Positions 8,656-16,512 of a stretch of DNA of 64,000 bases are shown here, in pieces; position 1 is the first letter of the stretch; each line of letters opens with the position of its first letter. The DNA is taken from assembly GCF_009909235.1 (NCBI RefSeq), contig NZ_JAAAPO010000007.1, positions 1 to 64,000 of the forward strand, given 5' to 3'. The notes beneath the pieces are model-generated. The model was not told the origin of the DNA. It ran no database searches and saw nothing but the letters and a program-made list of their open reading frames with translations. Source of the stretch: Novosphingobium ovatum (GTDB taxonomy: Bacteria > Pseudomonadota > Alphaproteobacteria > Sphingomonadales > Sphingomonadaceae). The translations under genes were made by a program, and so were the position numbers.

Positions 8656-10028
8656 ACGCCCCCTTGGACGCCATGGATCTGGTCGCGCTGGCCGATGCCA
8701 TAGTGGCGGGCGACATCACCGCACAGGCCGTGACCGCTGCCGCCCTGTCCCGCGCGCAGGCTGTCACGCCGCTCAACGCCTTTGTCCGCATCGACGCCGA
8801 TGGCGCGATGGAGGCCGCCCGCGCCGCCGACCAGCGCCGCGCGGCGGGCGCGCCTTTGGGCCTGCTGCATGGTGTGCCGCTGGCGCACAAGGACATGTTC
8901 TATCGCGCGGGGCGCATCACGGGCTGCGGATCGAAAATTCGCGGCGATTTTGTCGCCGAGACCACCTGTGATCTGCTGACCCGGCTGGACGATGCGGGCG
9001 CGATCGAGATCGGGCAATTGCATATGGCCGAATTCGCCATGGGCCCCACAGGCCACAACGCTCATCTGGGGCGGTGCCGCAATCCATGGTTGGCGGACGC
9101 CATCACCGGCGGCTCGTCATCAGGCAGCGGCGCGGCGGTGGCGGCGCGCGTGGTGGCCGGAGCGCTGGGGTCGGACACGGGCGGATCGGTACGCCTGCCC
9201 GCGCATTTTTGCGGCGTGGTGGGGCTGAAGCCCACCCATGGGCGGCTGACTCAGGCGGATATGATGCCCCTGTCAGAAAGTCTGGACACGGCGGGGCCGC
9301 TGGCCCGGTCATCGCGCAGCGTGGCGCGGTTGATGGATGTGCTGACAGGGGACGCCGTGCACGAGGCCGCGCTGCGCAGCGATCTGCGCGGGATGCGCGT
9401 CGGGATCCTCGATGCCGATGATCTGGGCGAATGTGATAAGCCCGTGCTCAACGCCCTTACCGAAGCGGCCCACACCTTGGCCGATCTGGGCGCGCAGGTG
9501 GTGCCGGTGCGCCTGCCCGATCTGGCGCATTATGCGGCGATGGCGGCGCTGGTCTGGGCACCCGAAGCCGCCGCGCTGCACCTGCCCACGCTGCGCGACC
9601 ACGCGGATGATTACGGCCCACAGGTACGCAACCGGCTGATGCACGGCCTGTCGATGCCGGCCACCCATTATGTACAGGCCCGCCGCCTGCGCTCCTGCGA
9701 TCTGGCGGCGTTTCTGTCTGGCCCGATGGCCGGGCTGGACGCCATCGCCCTGCCCACCTGCCGCATGGTCACCCCCATGGCGCATGACGCAGATGCCGAT
9801 GCGGGCGCGGCCATGGATACGGTGATCGGCGGATTGTCGGCGCTGACGCGCGGGTTTTCCTATCTGGGCGTGCCGGGGTTGGTGACGCCGATGGGCTTTG
9901 ACTCGCGCGGGTTGCCCATGGGGCTGCAACTGATCGGCGCCCCCCGCGCCGAAGCCACGCTGTGCGCCATTGGCCACGCCTATGAATCGGCCACCAATTG
10001 GCTGGCCCGCCCCCTCCCTCTCCTGTGA
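8652..10028 (+). CDS. Amidase signature family hydrolase (AtzE/GatA-like)
   Basis: 458 residues. The catalytic triad of the amidase signature family is visible with standard spacing: Lys80 in AHKDMF, the cis-Ser155 of GGSSSGS and nucleophile Ser179 in [10 protein letters not shown]. The family hydrolyses amide bonds, including those of carboxybiuret, allophanate, malonamate and Gln-tRNA. The overlap with a small AtzG-like gene upstream and the RutA-like gene 23 nt downstream suggests hydrolysis of a ureido or amide product from RutA. It is not a GatA of the tRNA pathway as judged from context (no gatB). Substrate is unproven. Confidence 0.87.
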   Translation: MNAPLDAMDLVALADAIVAGDITAQAVTAAALSRAQAVTPLNAFVRIDADGAMEAARAADQRRAAGAPLGLLHGVPLAHKDMFYRAGRITGCGSKIRGDFVAETTCDLLTRLDDAGAIEIGQLHMAEFAMGPTGHNAHLGRCRNPWLADAITGGSSSGSGAAVAARVVAGALGSDTGGSVRLPAHFCGVVGLKPTHGRLTQADMMPLSESLDTAGPLARSSRSVARLMDVLTGDAVHEAALRSDLRGMRVGILDADDLGECDKPVLNALTEAAHTLADLGAQVVPVRLPDLAHYAAMAALVWAPEAAALHLPTLRDHADDYGPQVRNRLMHGLSMPATHYVQARRLRSCDLAAFLSGPMAGLDAIALPTCRMVTPMAHDADADAGAAMDTVIGGLSALTRGFSYLGVPGLVTPMGFDSRGLPMGLQLIGAPRAEATLCAIGHAYESATNWLARPLPLL

Positions 10029-10051
10029 CCCTTCAGAAAGGAAGCACCCTC

Positions 10052-11131
10052 ATGGATCTTGGCGTCTTTATCCCGATCGGCAACAATGGCTGGCTGATCT
10101 CCAAGAACGCGCCGCAGTACATGCCCAGTTTCGAGCTGAACAAGGCCATCGTGCAAAAGGCCGAAGGCTATGGCTTCAGCTTCGCGCTCTCGATGATCAA
10201 GCTGCGCGGTTTTGGCGGCGAGACGAAGTTCTGGGACTACAATCTGGAGAGCTTTACGCTGATGGCTGGCCTTGCCGCCGTCACGACAAAGATCAAGCTG
10301 TTCGCCACCACCGCCGTGCTGACGCTGCCGCCCGCGATTGCCGCGCGCATGGCGATCACCATCGATTCCATCGCGCCGGGCCGGTTTGGCATGAACATCG
10401 TGTCGGGCTGGGCCAAGGGCGAATATGACCAGATGAACCTGTGGCCGGGCGATTCCTATTTCGGCTATCGCTATGACTATTCCGAGGAATACGTCCAGGT
10501 GATGAAGGACCTGTGGGAGACGGGCAGTTCCGACTTCAAGGGCAAGTATTTCACCATGAACGATTGCAAGCTGGGGCCGCAGCCCAAGGGCAAGATCGAG
10601 CTGGTGGGCGCGGGCCAGTCGGAGCGCGGCATGGATTTCGTGGCCAATTACGGCGACTACAACTTTGTCACCTGCGGCGGCATCAACAAGCCCTATCAGC
10701 ATCAGGGCACCGTCGAAAAGCTGGTGGAAGCGTCCAAGAAATCGGGCCGCGATGTGGGCGCCTATATCCTGTGCATGGTGATCATGGGCGAGACCGACGA
10801 GGAAGCCATGGCCAAGTGGGAACACTACAAAGCAGGCGCCGACATGGGCGCGCTGGCGTGGATGGCCGATCAGGGGTCAAAGGACACGACGGCCGATTCA
10901 AACTCGACCTCGCGCCATATCAACCTGCCCGAGGGCGCGATCAACTTCAACATCGGCACCTTTATCGGCAGCCACGCCACCGTCGCCAAGCTGCTGGATG
11001 AGGCCGCCAGCATCCCCGGCACCAAGGGCATCATGCTGACCTTTGACGATTTCCTGACCGGTCTGGATGAATTTGCCGCAAAGGTGCAACCGCTGATGCA
11101 GTGCCGCCAGCACATGCTGGCCGATGCCTGA
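10052..11131 (+). CDS. rutA: RutA-like flavin-dependent pyrimidine monooxygenase
   Basis: 359 residues of the luciferase-like (LLM) flavin monooxygenase family. From memory it matches E. coli RutA closely and over its whole length: an opening [46 protein letters not shown], a WPGD motif near residue 131, FTMNDC near 168 and a final PLMQCR. RutA uses FMNH2 and oxygen to open the uracil ring between N3 and C4, giving a ureidoacrylate. RBS AAAGGA precedes the ATG. Unlike the E. coli operon there is no rutB, C, D, E, F or G beside it; an amidase pair stands upstream instead. The actual ring substrate could differ from uracil. Confidence 0.82.
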   Translation: MDLGVFIPIGNNGWLISKNAPQYMPSFELNKAIVQKAEGYGFSFALSMIKLRGFGGETKFWDYNLESFTLMAGLAAVTTKIKLFATTAVLTLPPAIAARMAITIDSIAPGRFGMNIVSGWAKGEYDQMNLWPGDSYFGYRYDYSEEYVQVMKDLWETGSSDFKGKYFTMNDCKLGPQPKGKIELVGAGQSERGMDFVANYGDYNFVTCGGINKPYQHQGTVEKLVEASKKSGRDVGAYILCMVIMGETDEEAMAKWEHYKAGADMGALAWMADQGSKDTTADSNSTSRHINLPEGAINFNIGTFIGSHATVAKLLDEAASIPGTKGIMLTFDDFLTGLDEFAAKVQPLMQCRQHMLADA

Positions 11132-11228
11132 TTGAACAATGGCCGCGCCACCTGACCGGGGTGGGCGCGGCTTCCCTGCCGGAGAGGATAGAGCCCCCTT
11201 TCCGGCAGGATTTCATTTCACCCTGCCT

Positions 11229-11275
11229 GGCGCGTGTCCTGTGGGATGATACCCCACCGGACACGCGCCTTTTTT
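11229..11275 (+). terminator. Strong rho-independent terminator after the rutA-like gene
   Basis: GGCGCGTGTCC (11229-11239) pairs with GGACACGCGCC (11259-11269), extended inward by GTGGG/CCCAC, and is followed by TTTTTT. It closes the amidase-rutA operon and faces the convergent MFS gene. Confidence 0.9.
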
Positions 11276-11293
11276 ATGCCAGATGACGTGGGA

Positions 11294-12547
11294 TTATGCC
11301 GCGCGCCGCTGGTGCAGCGCCAGCCAGCCACTGGCCAGAGCCCCCAGCACCAGCGCGCTGGACACCGCGACAAAGGTGGCATCATAGCGCCCCAGCCCTT
11401 CGTAAATCAGGGCATAGGACGAAGGCCCCAGCATCACTCCAATGAAGGTATAGACCAACGCCCCGCCCATCACGCGGCCGGTGTCCTGCGGCGGGGCGGA
11501 GCGGGCGATTTCGGCCATCGCCACACCATTCCACCCCGAAAGACAAAAACCCAGCGCGCACAGCAGCGCAATCTGCCCCGCCATCGGCATGGCGCTCAGC
11601 CACAGGCAGGCCACCAACCCAAGAGTGCTGGCCACGCCAATGAACGACAATATGCCGATGCCCGAACCAATCCGGTCGGCCAGCCAGCCCCATGTCACGC
11701 GCCCCACCGCGCCAAAGGCCTGCAACAATCCGCCCACAGCCGCCGCGCTGACCAGTGACCAACCGTGGTTCTCCACCAGCATGAGCACCAGAAAGGCCGA
11801 GAGCGACAATTGCACCGCCGAATAGAGCAGCCCCAGCGCCGAAAGCACCCGCAGCCGCCCCGACCGCCACACCAATTGCTGTTCCGCGATGAAATTGGCG
11901 ATGAACCCGGCGCCGGGCCGGGCGTGGTGGTGATCATGGCGGTGGTGCCACAGCAAATGCGCGATCAACAGCACCGGCGCGATGGCCATCAGCGCCACTG
12001 TCATCCTCCACCCGATGATCTGGTCCATCACCGGCAATGACAGGCTGGAGGCGACCGCGCCCAAGGGCACGCCCGCCTGCTTGATCGAAAAGACGATGCC
12101 GCGCCGCGCGGGCGGGCAAACATGGTTCAAAATGTGCGAGGAGGCCGGGTTTTGCAGCCCATAGCCCATCCCCACCGCCACCGAGGCCAGCACCGCCAAA
12201 TCCAGCCGCGCCGCCGAGAGCAGCAACAACCCCAATGCGAACAAGGCCAGCGAGACGACCTCGATCAGCACCGCGCCAAACCGCGCCAGCAGCGTCCCCG
12301 ACATGGCCGAACCAATCGCGCCAACCAGATAGATCAGGCTGATCTGATAGCCGACATAATGCGCCGCGATCCCCAGATCGGCCGCCGCACGCGGGGCAAT
12401 CGGCGGCAGCGCCAGCGCGGTGGCTGTGGCGATGATCTGCACCAGCGTGGTGGTTGTTAGCGCATGCAGCAATCCATGCGCGGCGGGGGCTTGGGGCGGA
12501 TGGCGCAAAGGGCGATCCTTATGCAAGGGGAATGCGGGAATTTCCAC
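11294..12547 (-). CDS. MFS transporter
   Basis: 417 residues with about twelve hydrophobic segments and MFS loop patterns (RFGAVL after helix 2, RRGIVFSIKQAG near residue 150, WGWLADRIGSG near 285). A cytoplasmic loop rich in histidine (HHRHDHHH) joins the two halves. The start is uncertain: the longest frame uses a GTG at 12547, with TTG codons further in. It is divergent from the second amidase and shares operator E, so it may carry an amide-containing substrate or product of the regulon. Substrate unknown. Confidence 0.82.
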   Translation of the reverse strand: MEIPAFPLHKDRPLRHPPQAPAAHGLLHALTTTTLVQIIATATALALPPIAPRAAADLGIAAHYVGYQISLIYLVGAIGSAMSGTLLARFGAVLIEVVSLALFALGLLLLSAARLDLAVLASVAVGMGYGLQNPASSHILNHVCPPARRGIVFSIKQAGVPLGAVASSLSLPVMDQIIGWRMTVALMAIAPVLLIAHLLWHHRHDHHHARPGAGFIANFIAEQQLVWRSGRLRVLSALGLLYSAVQLSLSAFLVLMLVENHGWSLVSAAAVGGLLQAFGAVGRVTWGWLADRIGSGIGILSFIGVASTLGLVACLWLSAMPMAGQIALLCALGFCLSGWNGVAMAEIARSAPPQDTGRVMGGALVYTFIGVMLGPSSYALIYEGLGRYDATFVAVSSALVLGALASGWLALHQRRAA

Positions 12548-12583
12548 GTCATATCGAGCATTATCCCACGCCGCAAGATGATA

Positions 12584-12597
12584 TGAAAATGTTTACA
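12584..12597. promoter_or_regulatory. LacI-type operator E
   Basis: TGAAAATGTTTACA, identical to the reverse complement of site A. It lies between the divergent MFS and amidase genes, 36 and 56 nt from their starts, and could control both. Confidence 0.72.
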
Positions 12598-12653
12598 TTT
12601 TTCTTTCGCAATGGCAGCATCGCCGCCATCAATACACGCCACAGGAGCCCCGG

Positions 12654-13883
12654 ATGACGCCCCAGATGCCCCCGCTTGATGCCGTCAATGCCGCACTGCA
12701 ACGGATCGCGGCGCGCGATGGCGATGTGCGGGCATGGATCGCGCTGGACCCGGCCGGGGCGCGGGCACAGGCCCTGGTCACCAGCTCCGCCGCCCCGCTG
12801 GCCGGGCTGGTGCTGGGGGTAAAGGATGTGATCGACGTGGCGGGGATGCCCACCACGCATAACTCGCCATTGGGGAACCCCGCCCCGGCAATTGCCGACG
12901 CGCCCTGTGTCGCGGTGCTGCGGGCGGCGGGCGCGATTGTGCTGGGCAAAACCGACACCACCGAATTCGCCGCCGCCGGGCGCAATGCCGCCACCGCCAA
13001 TCCGCACGCCTTTCACCGCACGCCGGGGGGATCGTCATCCGGCTCGGCGGCGGCGGTGGCCGATGGCCATGTGCCCATCGCGCTGGCCACCCAAACCGGC
13101 GGATCGACCATCCGCCCCGCCAGCTTTTGCGGCATCCCGGCGCTGAAACCCACATGGGGCGTGATCAGCCGCGAAGGGGCCAAGCAATATGCCAACAGTC
13201 TGGACACCATCGGCCTCTACGCCACCAGTTTTCCCCTGCTGGAACGGATGGCGGCGGTCTATGACATGGCCCCGCCCAGTGATCTGCCCACCGCCCCGCG
13301 CATTGGCCTGTGCCGCACGCCCTATTGGGACCGCGCCGCCCCCGAAACCCATGCCGCCATGCAGGACGCCGCCGCCCGCCTGCGTGCCGCTGGGGCCGTG
13401 GTGGTAGAGGTGGACCTGCCCCCGTTGTTCGACCGGCTGGAACGCGCCTTCATGGCGATCCTGTTCCGCGAAGGGGCCGCCGCCTTCCTGTCGTTGGCCC
13501 GGACCGAGCCGCATCTGCTGCATGACGATTTCCACACCCGCATCGCCAGTCGCGCCACATACAGCGATGCCGAATGGGCAGAGGCGCAAGACATCACCGA
13601 CCTCGCCCGGATCGAGGCGGAGCGGCTGCTATCGGGACTGGACGCCTTTCTGACGCCCAGCGCGCCGGGGATCGCCCCGGTGGGACGCGGACCGGGCAAT
13701 CCGATCTTCAACCAGATGTGGACGCAATTGCACCTGCCGGTGGTCAACCTGCCGCTGTACCGCGCACAAGAAGACATGCCGCTGGGCCTGTCGCTGGTCG
13801 GGCGGCGGCACAGCGACCGTTCACTGATCGCGCTGGGCGCAGCCTTGGCCGATGTGCTAGGGCTGCACCGCCCGCTGGCGTAA
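12654..13883 (+). CDS. Amidase signature family hydrolase
   Basis: 409 residues, shorter than the first amidase and without a small partner gene. The triad is intact: Lys57 in GVKDVID, Ser127 in GGSSSGS and nucleophile Ser151 in QTGGSTIRPA. The C-terminal NLPLYRAQEDMPLGLSLVG is the usual late motif. CAGGAG lies upstream of the ATG. It is divergent from an MFS transporter and controlled by operator E. Two amidases in one LacI-type regulon suggest stepwise removal of two amide nitrogens, which is inference. Confidence 0.85.
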   Translation: MTPQMPPLDAVNAALQRIAARDGDVRAWIALDPAGARAQALVTSSAAPLAGLVLGVKDVIDVAGMPTTHNSPLGNPAPAIADAPCVAVLRAAGAIVLGKTDTTEFAAAGRNAATANPHAFHRTPGGSSSGSAAAVADGHVPIALATQTGGSTIRPASFCGIPALKPTWGVISREGAKQYANSLDTIGLYATSFPLLERMAAVYDMAPPSDLPTAPRIGLCRTPYWDRAAPETHAAMQDAAARLRAAGAVVVEVDLPPLFDRLERAFMAILFREGAAAFLSLARTEPHLLHDDFHTRIASRATYSDAEWAEAQDITDLARIEAERLLSGLDAFLTPSAPGIAPVGRGPGNPIFNQMWTQLHLPVVNLPLYRAQEDMPLGLSLVGRRHSDRSLIALGAALADVLGLHRPLA

Positions 13884-13885
13884 CG

Positions 13886-14347
13886 TCAGGAGCAGTGGTC
13901 GCACATGCCGCGCAGTTCGACCACCGGCCGCACATCGGCAAAGCCCGCCTTGCGCGCGGCCTCGACCAAGGCGCCGGTCAGGCGGTCGTCATCGATATGC
14001 ACCGCCCGCCCGCATCCGTCACAGATCAGGAAAATGCAGTCATGGCGGCACCCCGGATGCGGGTTGGCGACATAGGCATTGGCGCTTTCCACCCGGCGGG
14101 CCAGATTGGTGCGCACAAACAGGTCCAGAATGCGATAGACGCTATTGGCCGCAACGCGCTTGTCGCGCAATTTCGACACCGCCTCGGCGATGTCATAGGC
14201 GCTGGCAGGGCGCTCATGCGCGCTCAGCGCGCCATAGACATCGGCGCGCATCTCGGTCCACTGCTCGTCAGCAGACTCCAGCGCGGCACGGGCAGCAGAC
14301 ACCAGCCCTTCGCCGGAATGTTCGTGATGATGGTGATGGGCGCTCAT
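13886..14347 (-). CDS. zur: Zur-like Fur family metalloregulator
   Basis: 153 residues from the ATG at 14347. The winged-helix region (SVYRILDLFVRTNLARRVES) is followed by HPGCRHDCIFLICDGCGRAVHI and a terminal CDHCS: the two Cys pairs (109/112 and 149/152) are the structural zinc site of Fur proteins. The N-terminus is a run of histidines (HHHHHEH). The Cys pattern and histidine-rich start favour Zur over Fur, but the metal cannot be proven. The open frame extends to 14440, without Fur-like sequence there. It is convergent with the amidase, with 2 nt between the stops. Confidence 0.8.
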   Translation of the reverse strand: MSAHHHHHEHSGEGLVSAARAALESADEQWTEMRADVYGALSAHERPASAYDIAEAVSKLRDKRVAANSVYRILDLFVRTNLARRVESANAYVANPHPGCRHDCIFLICDGCGRAVHIDDDRLTGALVEAARKAGFADVRPVVELRGMCDHCS

Positions 14348-14405
14348 GGCCCGCGCCATACCGCTTTTTGGCGCGCAAGGGAATGTCCCTGCGGGCGGCG
14401 GGTGA

Positions 14406-14546
14406 TCAGTTCTGCGGTGCGGCAACCGCGGCTGGCACAATGGTGCCGTGCCCGCCCGACAGGCCGTAAACGGCGGCCAGCATCAATCCGCCCACGGCAA
14501 AGCCGATGGCAAAAGATCGCACAATGTCCCGAGGAACAAATCCCAT
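14406..14546 (-). CDS. Small single-span membrane protein
   Basis: 46 residues starting MGFVPRDIVRSFAIGFAVGG, with one hydrophobic segment of about 20 residues (11-30) and a short alanine-rich tail. A longer in-frame extension to 14738 looks random. No strong ribosome site is visible. It sits between purH and zur on the same strand. Function unknown; existence is supported by the clean membrane segment and good codon use only. Confidence 0.5.
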   Translation of the reverse strand: MGFVPRDIVRSFAIGFAVGGLMLAAVYGLSGGHGTIVPAAVAAPQN

Positions 14547-14708
14547 ACAAATACTCGCGCCGTGATTCGCCCAAGAGCAAGCGACCGGCTGATCGCCTGT
14601 GCGTGGATAATTTTCCAGCCTGCAGGTGTGGTAAGTCCGCGTTAACGAGACGAAAAGACTTTCACCTGCGACGAAATGCTGCACCGCAGCGGCCGGAACC
14701 GGAAGACA

Positions 14709-14735
14709 GGGGCCAGCCCGCAAAGGGCCAGCCCC
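14709..14735 (-). terminator. Hairpin after purH
   Basis: In the minus-strand RNA GGGGCUGGCCC pairs with GGGCUGGCCCC (two G-U pairs) around a 5-nt loop, 9 nt past the purH stop. There is no strong U tract, so termination may be partial. Confidence 0.5.
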
Positions 14736-14744
14736 CAAATCCGA

Positions 14745-16319
14745 TCAATGGTTGAAGTGGCGCATCCCGGTGAACACCATCGCCAGACCAGCGGCGTCCG
14801 CAGCGGCGATCACTTCGTCATCGCGCATCGAACCGCCCGGCTGGATCACCATGGTGGCACCCGCCTCGACCGCGGCCAACAGGCCATCGGCAAAGGGGAA
14901 GAACGCGTCCGAAGCCACCGCGCTGCCCACCGTCAAGGGCGCGGCAAAGCCATGCGTCTCGGCGGCTTCCTTGGCCTTGGCGGCGGCGATGCGGCTGGAA
15001 TCGCGGCGGTTCATCTGGCCAGCGCCGATGCCGGCGGTGGTGCCGTCCTTGGCATAGACGATGGCGTTCGACTTCACATGCTTGGCCACAGTCCAGGCGA
15101 ACAACGCATCGGTCAGCTCCTGCTCGGTCGGCTGACGCTTGGTCACCACCTTCAGGTCGTCGCGGGTGATGCTGCCGTTGTCGCGCGTCTGGGCCAACAG
15201 GCCACCGGCGATCGGCTTGACCTTCAGGCCGGGGCGCTTGGGATCGGGCAGTTCGCCCGTCAGCAACAGGCGCAGGTTCTTCTTCTTGGCAAACACCGCC
15301 TTGGCCGCGTCATCGGCATCGGGGGCGCAGACCACCTCGGTAAAGATGCCGCTGATCGCCTCGGCGGTGGGGCCGTCCAGCGGGCGGTTGACGGCGATGA
15401 TGCCGCCAAAGGCACTGACGCTGTCGCACTGGAACGCGGCCTCATAGGCCTCGACCAGCGTGGCGGCAGTGGCCACGCCACAGGGGTTGGCGTGCTTGAC
15501 GATCACGACGGTGGGGTCGGCGTCGCGGAATTCGGCGACCAGCTCCAGCGCGGCATCGGCATCGTTATAGTTGTTGTACGACAGCTCCTTGCCCTGCACC
15601 TGCACGGCCTGCGCCAGACCACGCGCGGCCGGGCCATTGGGCACATACAGCGCCGCCTTCTGGTGGGGGTTTTCGCCGTAACGCAGCTCGGTCACGCGGG
15701 CGCCGGTGATGGCCAGCGTCTCGGGGAAGGTTTCGCCCTGATCGGCAAAGGCAAACCACTGGCTGATCGCCGAGTCATAGGCGGCGGTCAGCGCATAGGC
15801 CTTGGCGGCAAACTTGCGGCGCTGGGCCAGCGTGGTTTCACCGGCAGCCACAGCGGCATAATCGGCCGGATCGGTGACGATGGCGACGAACTCGTGGTTC
15901 TTGGCCGCCGAGCGCACCATCGAAGGGCCGCCGATGTCGATGTTCTCGATGATGTCTTCACGGCTGCCGCCGCGCGCCACGGTCTGCACGAACGGATACA
16001 GGTTCACCACCACCAGATCGATCGCGCCAATCGCGTGCTCGGTCATGCTGGCGACGTGTTCGGCATTGTCGCGCACCGCCAGCAGGCCGCCATGCACCTT
16101 GGGGTGCAGCGTCTTGACGCGGCCGTCCATCATTTCGGGAAAGCCGGTCAGCTCGCTAATGTCCTTGACGCTCAAACCGGCATCGCGCAGCGCCTTGGCC
16201 GTGCCGCCGGTCGACACCAGTTCCACACCCTTGGCGGCCAGCGCCTGGCCCAATTCGACAAGGCCCGTCTTGTCAGACACAGAGAGCAAAGCCCGGCGGA
16301 TGGTGACGGTATCGGTCAT
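14745..16319 (-). CDS. purH: Bifunctional AICAR formyltransferase/IMP cyclohydrolase
   Basis: 524 residues, the usual PurH length. The N-terminal IMP cyclohydrolase part starts [20 protein letters not shown] and contains [20 protein letters not shown]; the C-terminal formyltransferase part holds KHANPCGVA and a [10 protein letters not shown] stretch, ending GMRHFNH. It performs the last two steps of IMP synthesis in the cytoplasm. The ATG at 16319 precedes the conserved region; the open frame upstream to 16457 is not family-like. It follows the rpe-heparinase pair, an order common in alphaproteobacteria. Confidence 0.97.
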   Translation of the reverse strand: MTDTVTIRRALLSVSDKTGLVELGQALAAKGVELVSTGGTAKALRDAGLSVKDISELTGFPEMMDGRVKTLHPKVHGGLLAVRDNAEHVASMTEHAIGAIDLVVVNLYPFVQTVARGGSREDIIENIDIGGPSMVRSAAKNHEFVAIVTDPADYAAVAAGETTLAQRRKFAAKAYALTAAYDSAISQWFAFADQGETFPETLAITGARVTELRYGENPHQKAALYVPNGPAARGLAQAVQVQGKELSYNNYNDADAALELVAEFRDADPTVVIVKHANPCGVATAATLVEAYEAAFQCDSVSAFGGIIAVNRPLDGPTAEAISGIFTEVVCAPDADDAAKAVFAKKKNLRLLLTGELPDPKRPGLKVKPIAGGLLAQTRDNGSITRDDLKVVTKRQPTEQELTDALFAWTVAKHVKSNAIVYAKDGTTAGIGAGQMNRRDSSRIAAAKAKEAAETHGFAAPLTVGSAVASDAFFPFADGLLAAVEAGATMVIQPGGSMRDDEVIAAADAAGLAMVFTGMRHFNH

Positions 16320-16512
16320 GGTGATGTTCCTGTCGCGCGAGGTGGGGAGGACGGGCGCTGACGGCCCTTTGGCCGCCCCCATACGGATTTTGGCCGATTT
16401 GGAAAGGGTGTGCAGGCGCACACATGTCAGGAAAATGCAACAAGGCGGGACAGTCACGCCCCGCCTGTCACCATCGCAACACCGTCAGGACGCGCGAAAC
16501 GCCCTGCCGCCA

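Noticed and set aside
11234..11758. Plus-strand frame starting in the terminator after the rutA-like gene
   Set aside because: Its first part is the terminator hairpin and the rest is antisense to the MFS gene.
14676..16361. 561-codon plus-strand frame opposite purH
   Set aside because: purH is certain on the minus strand; the opposite frame shows no family features.
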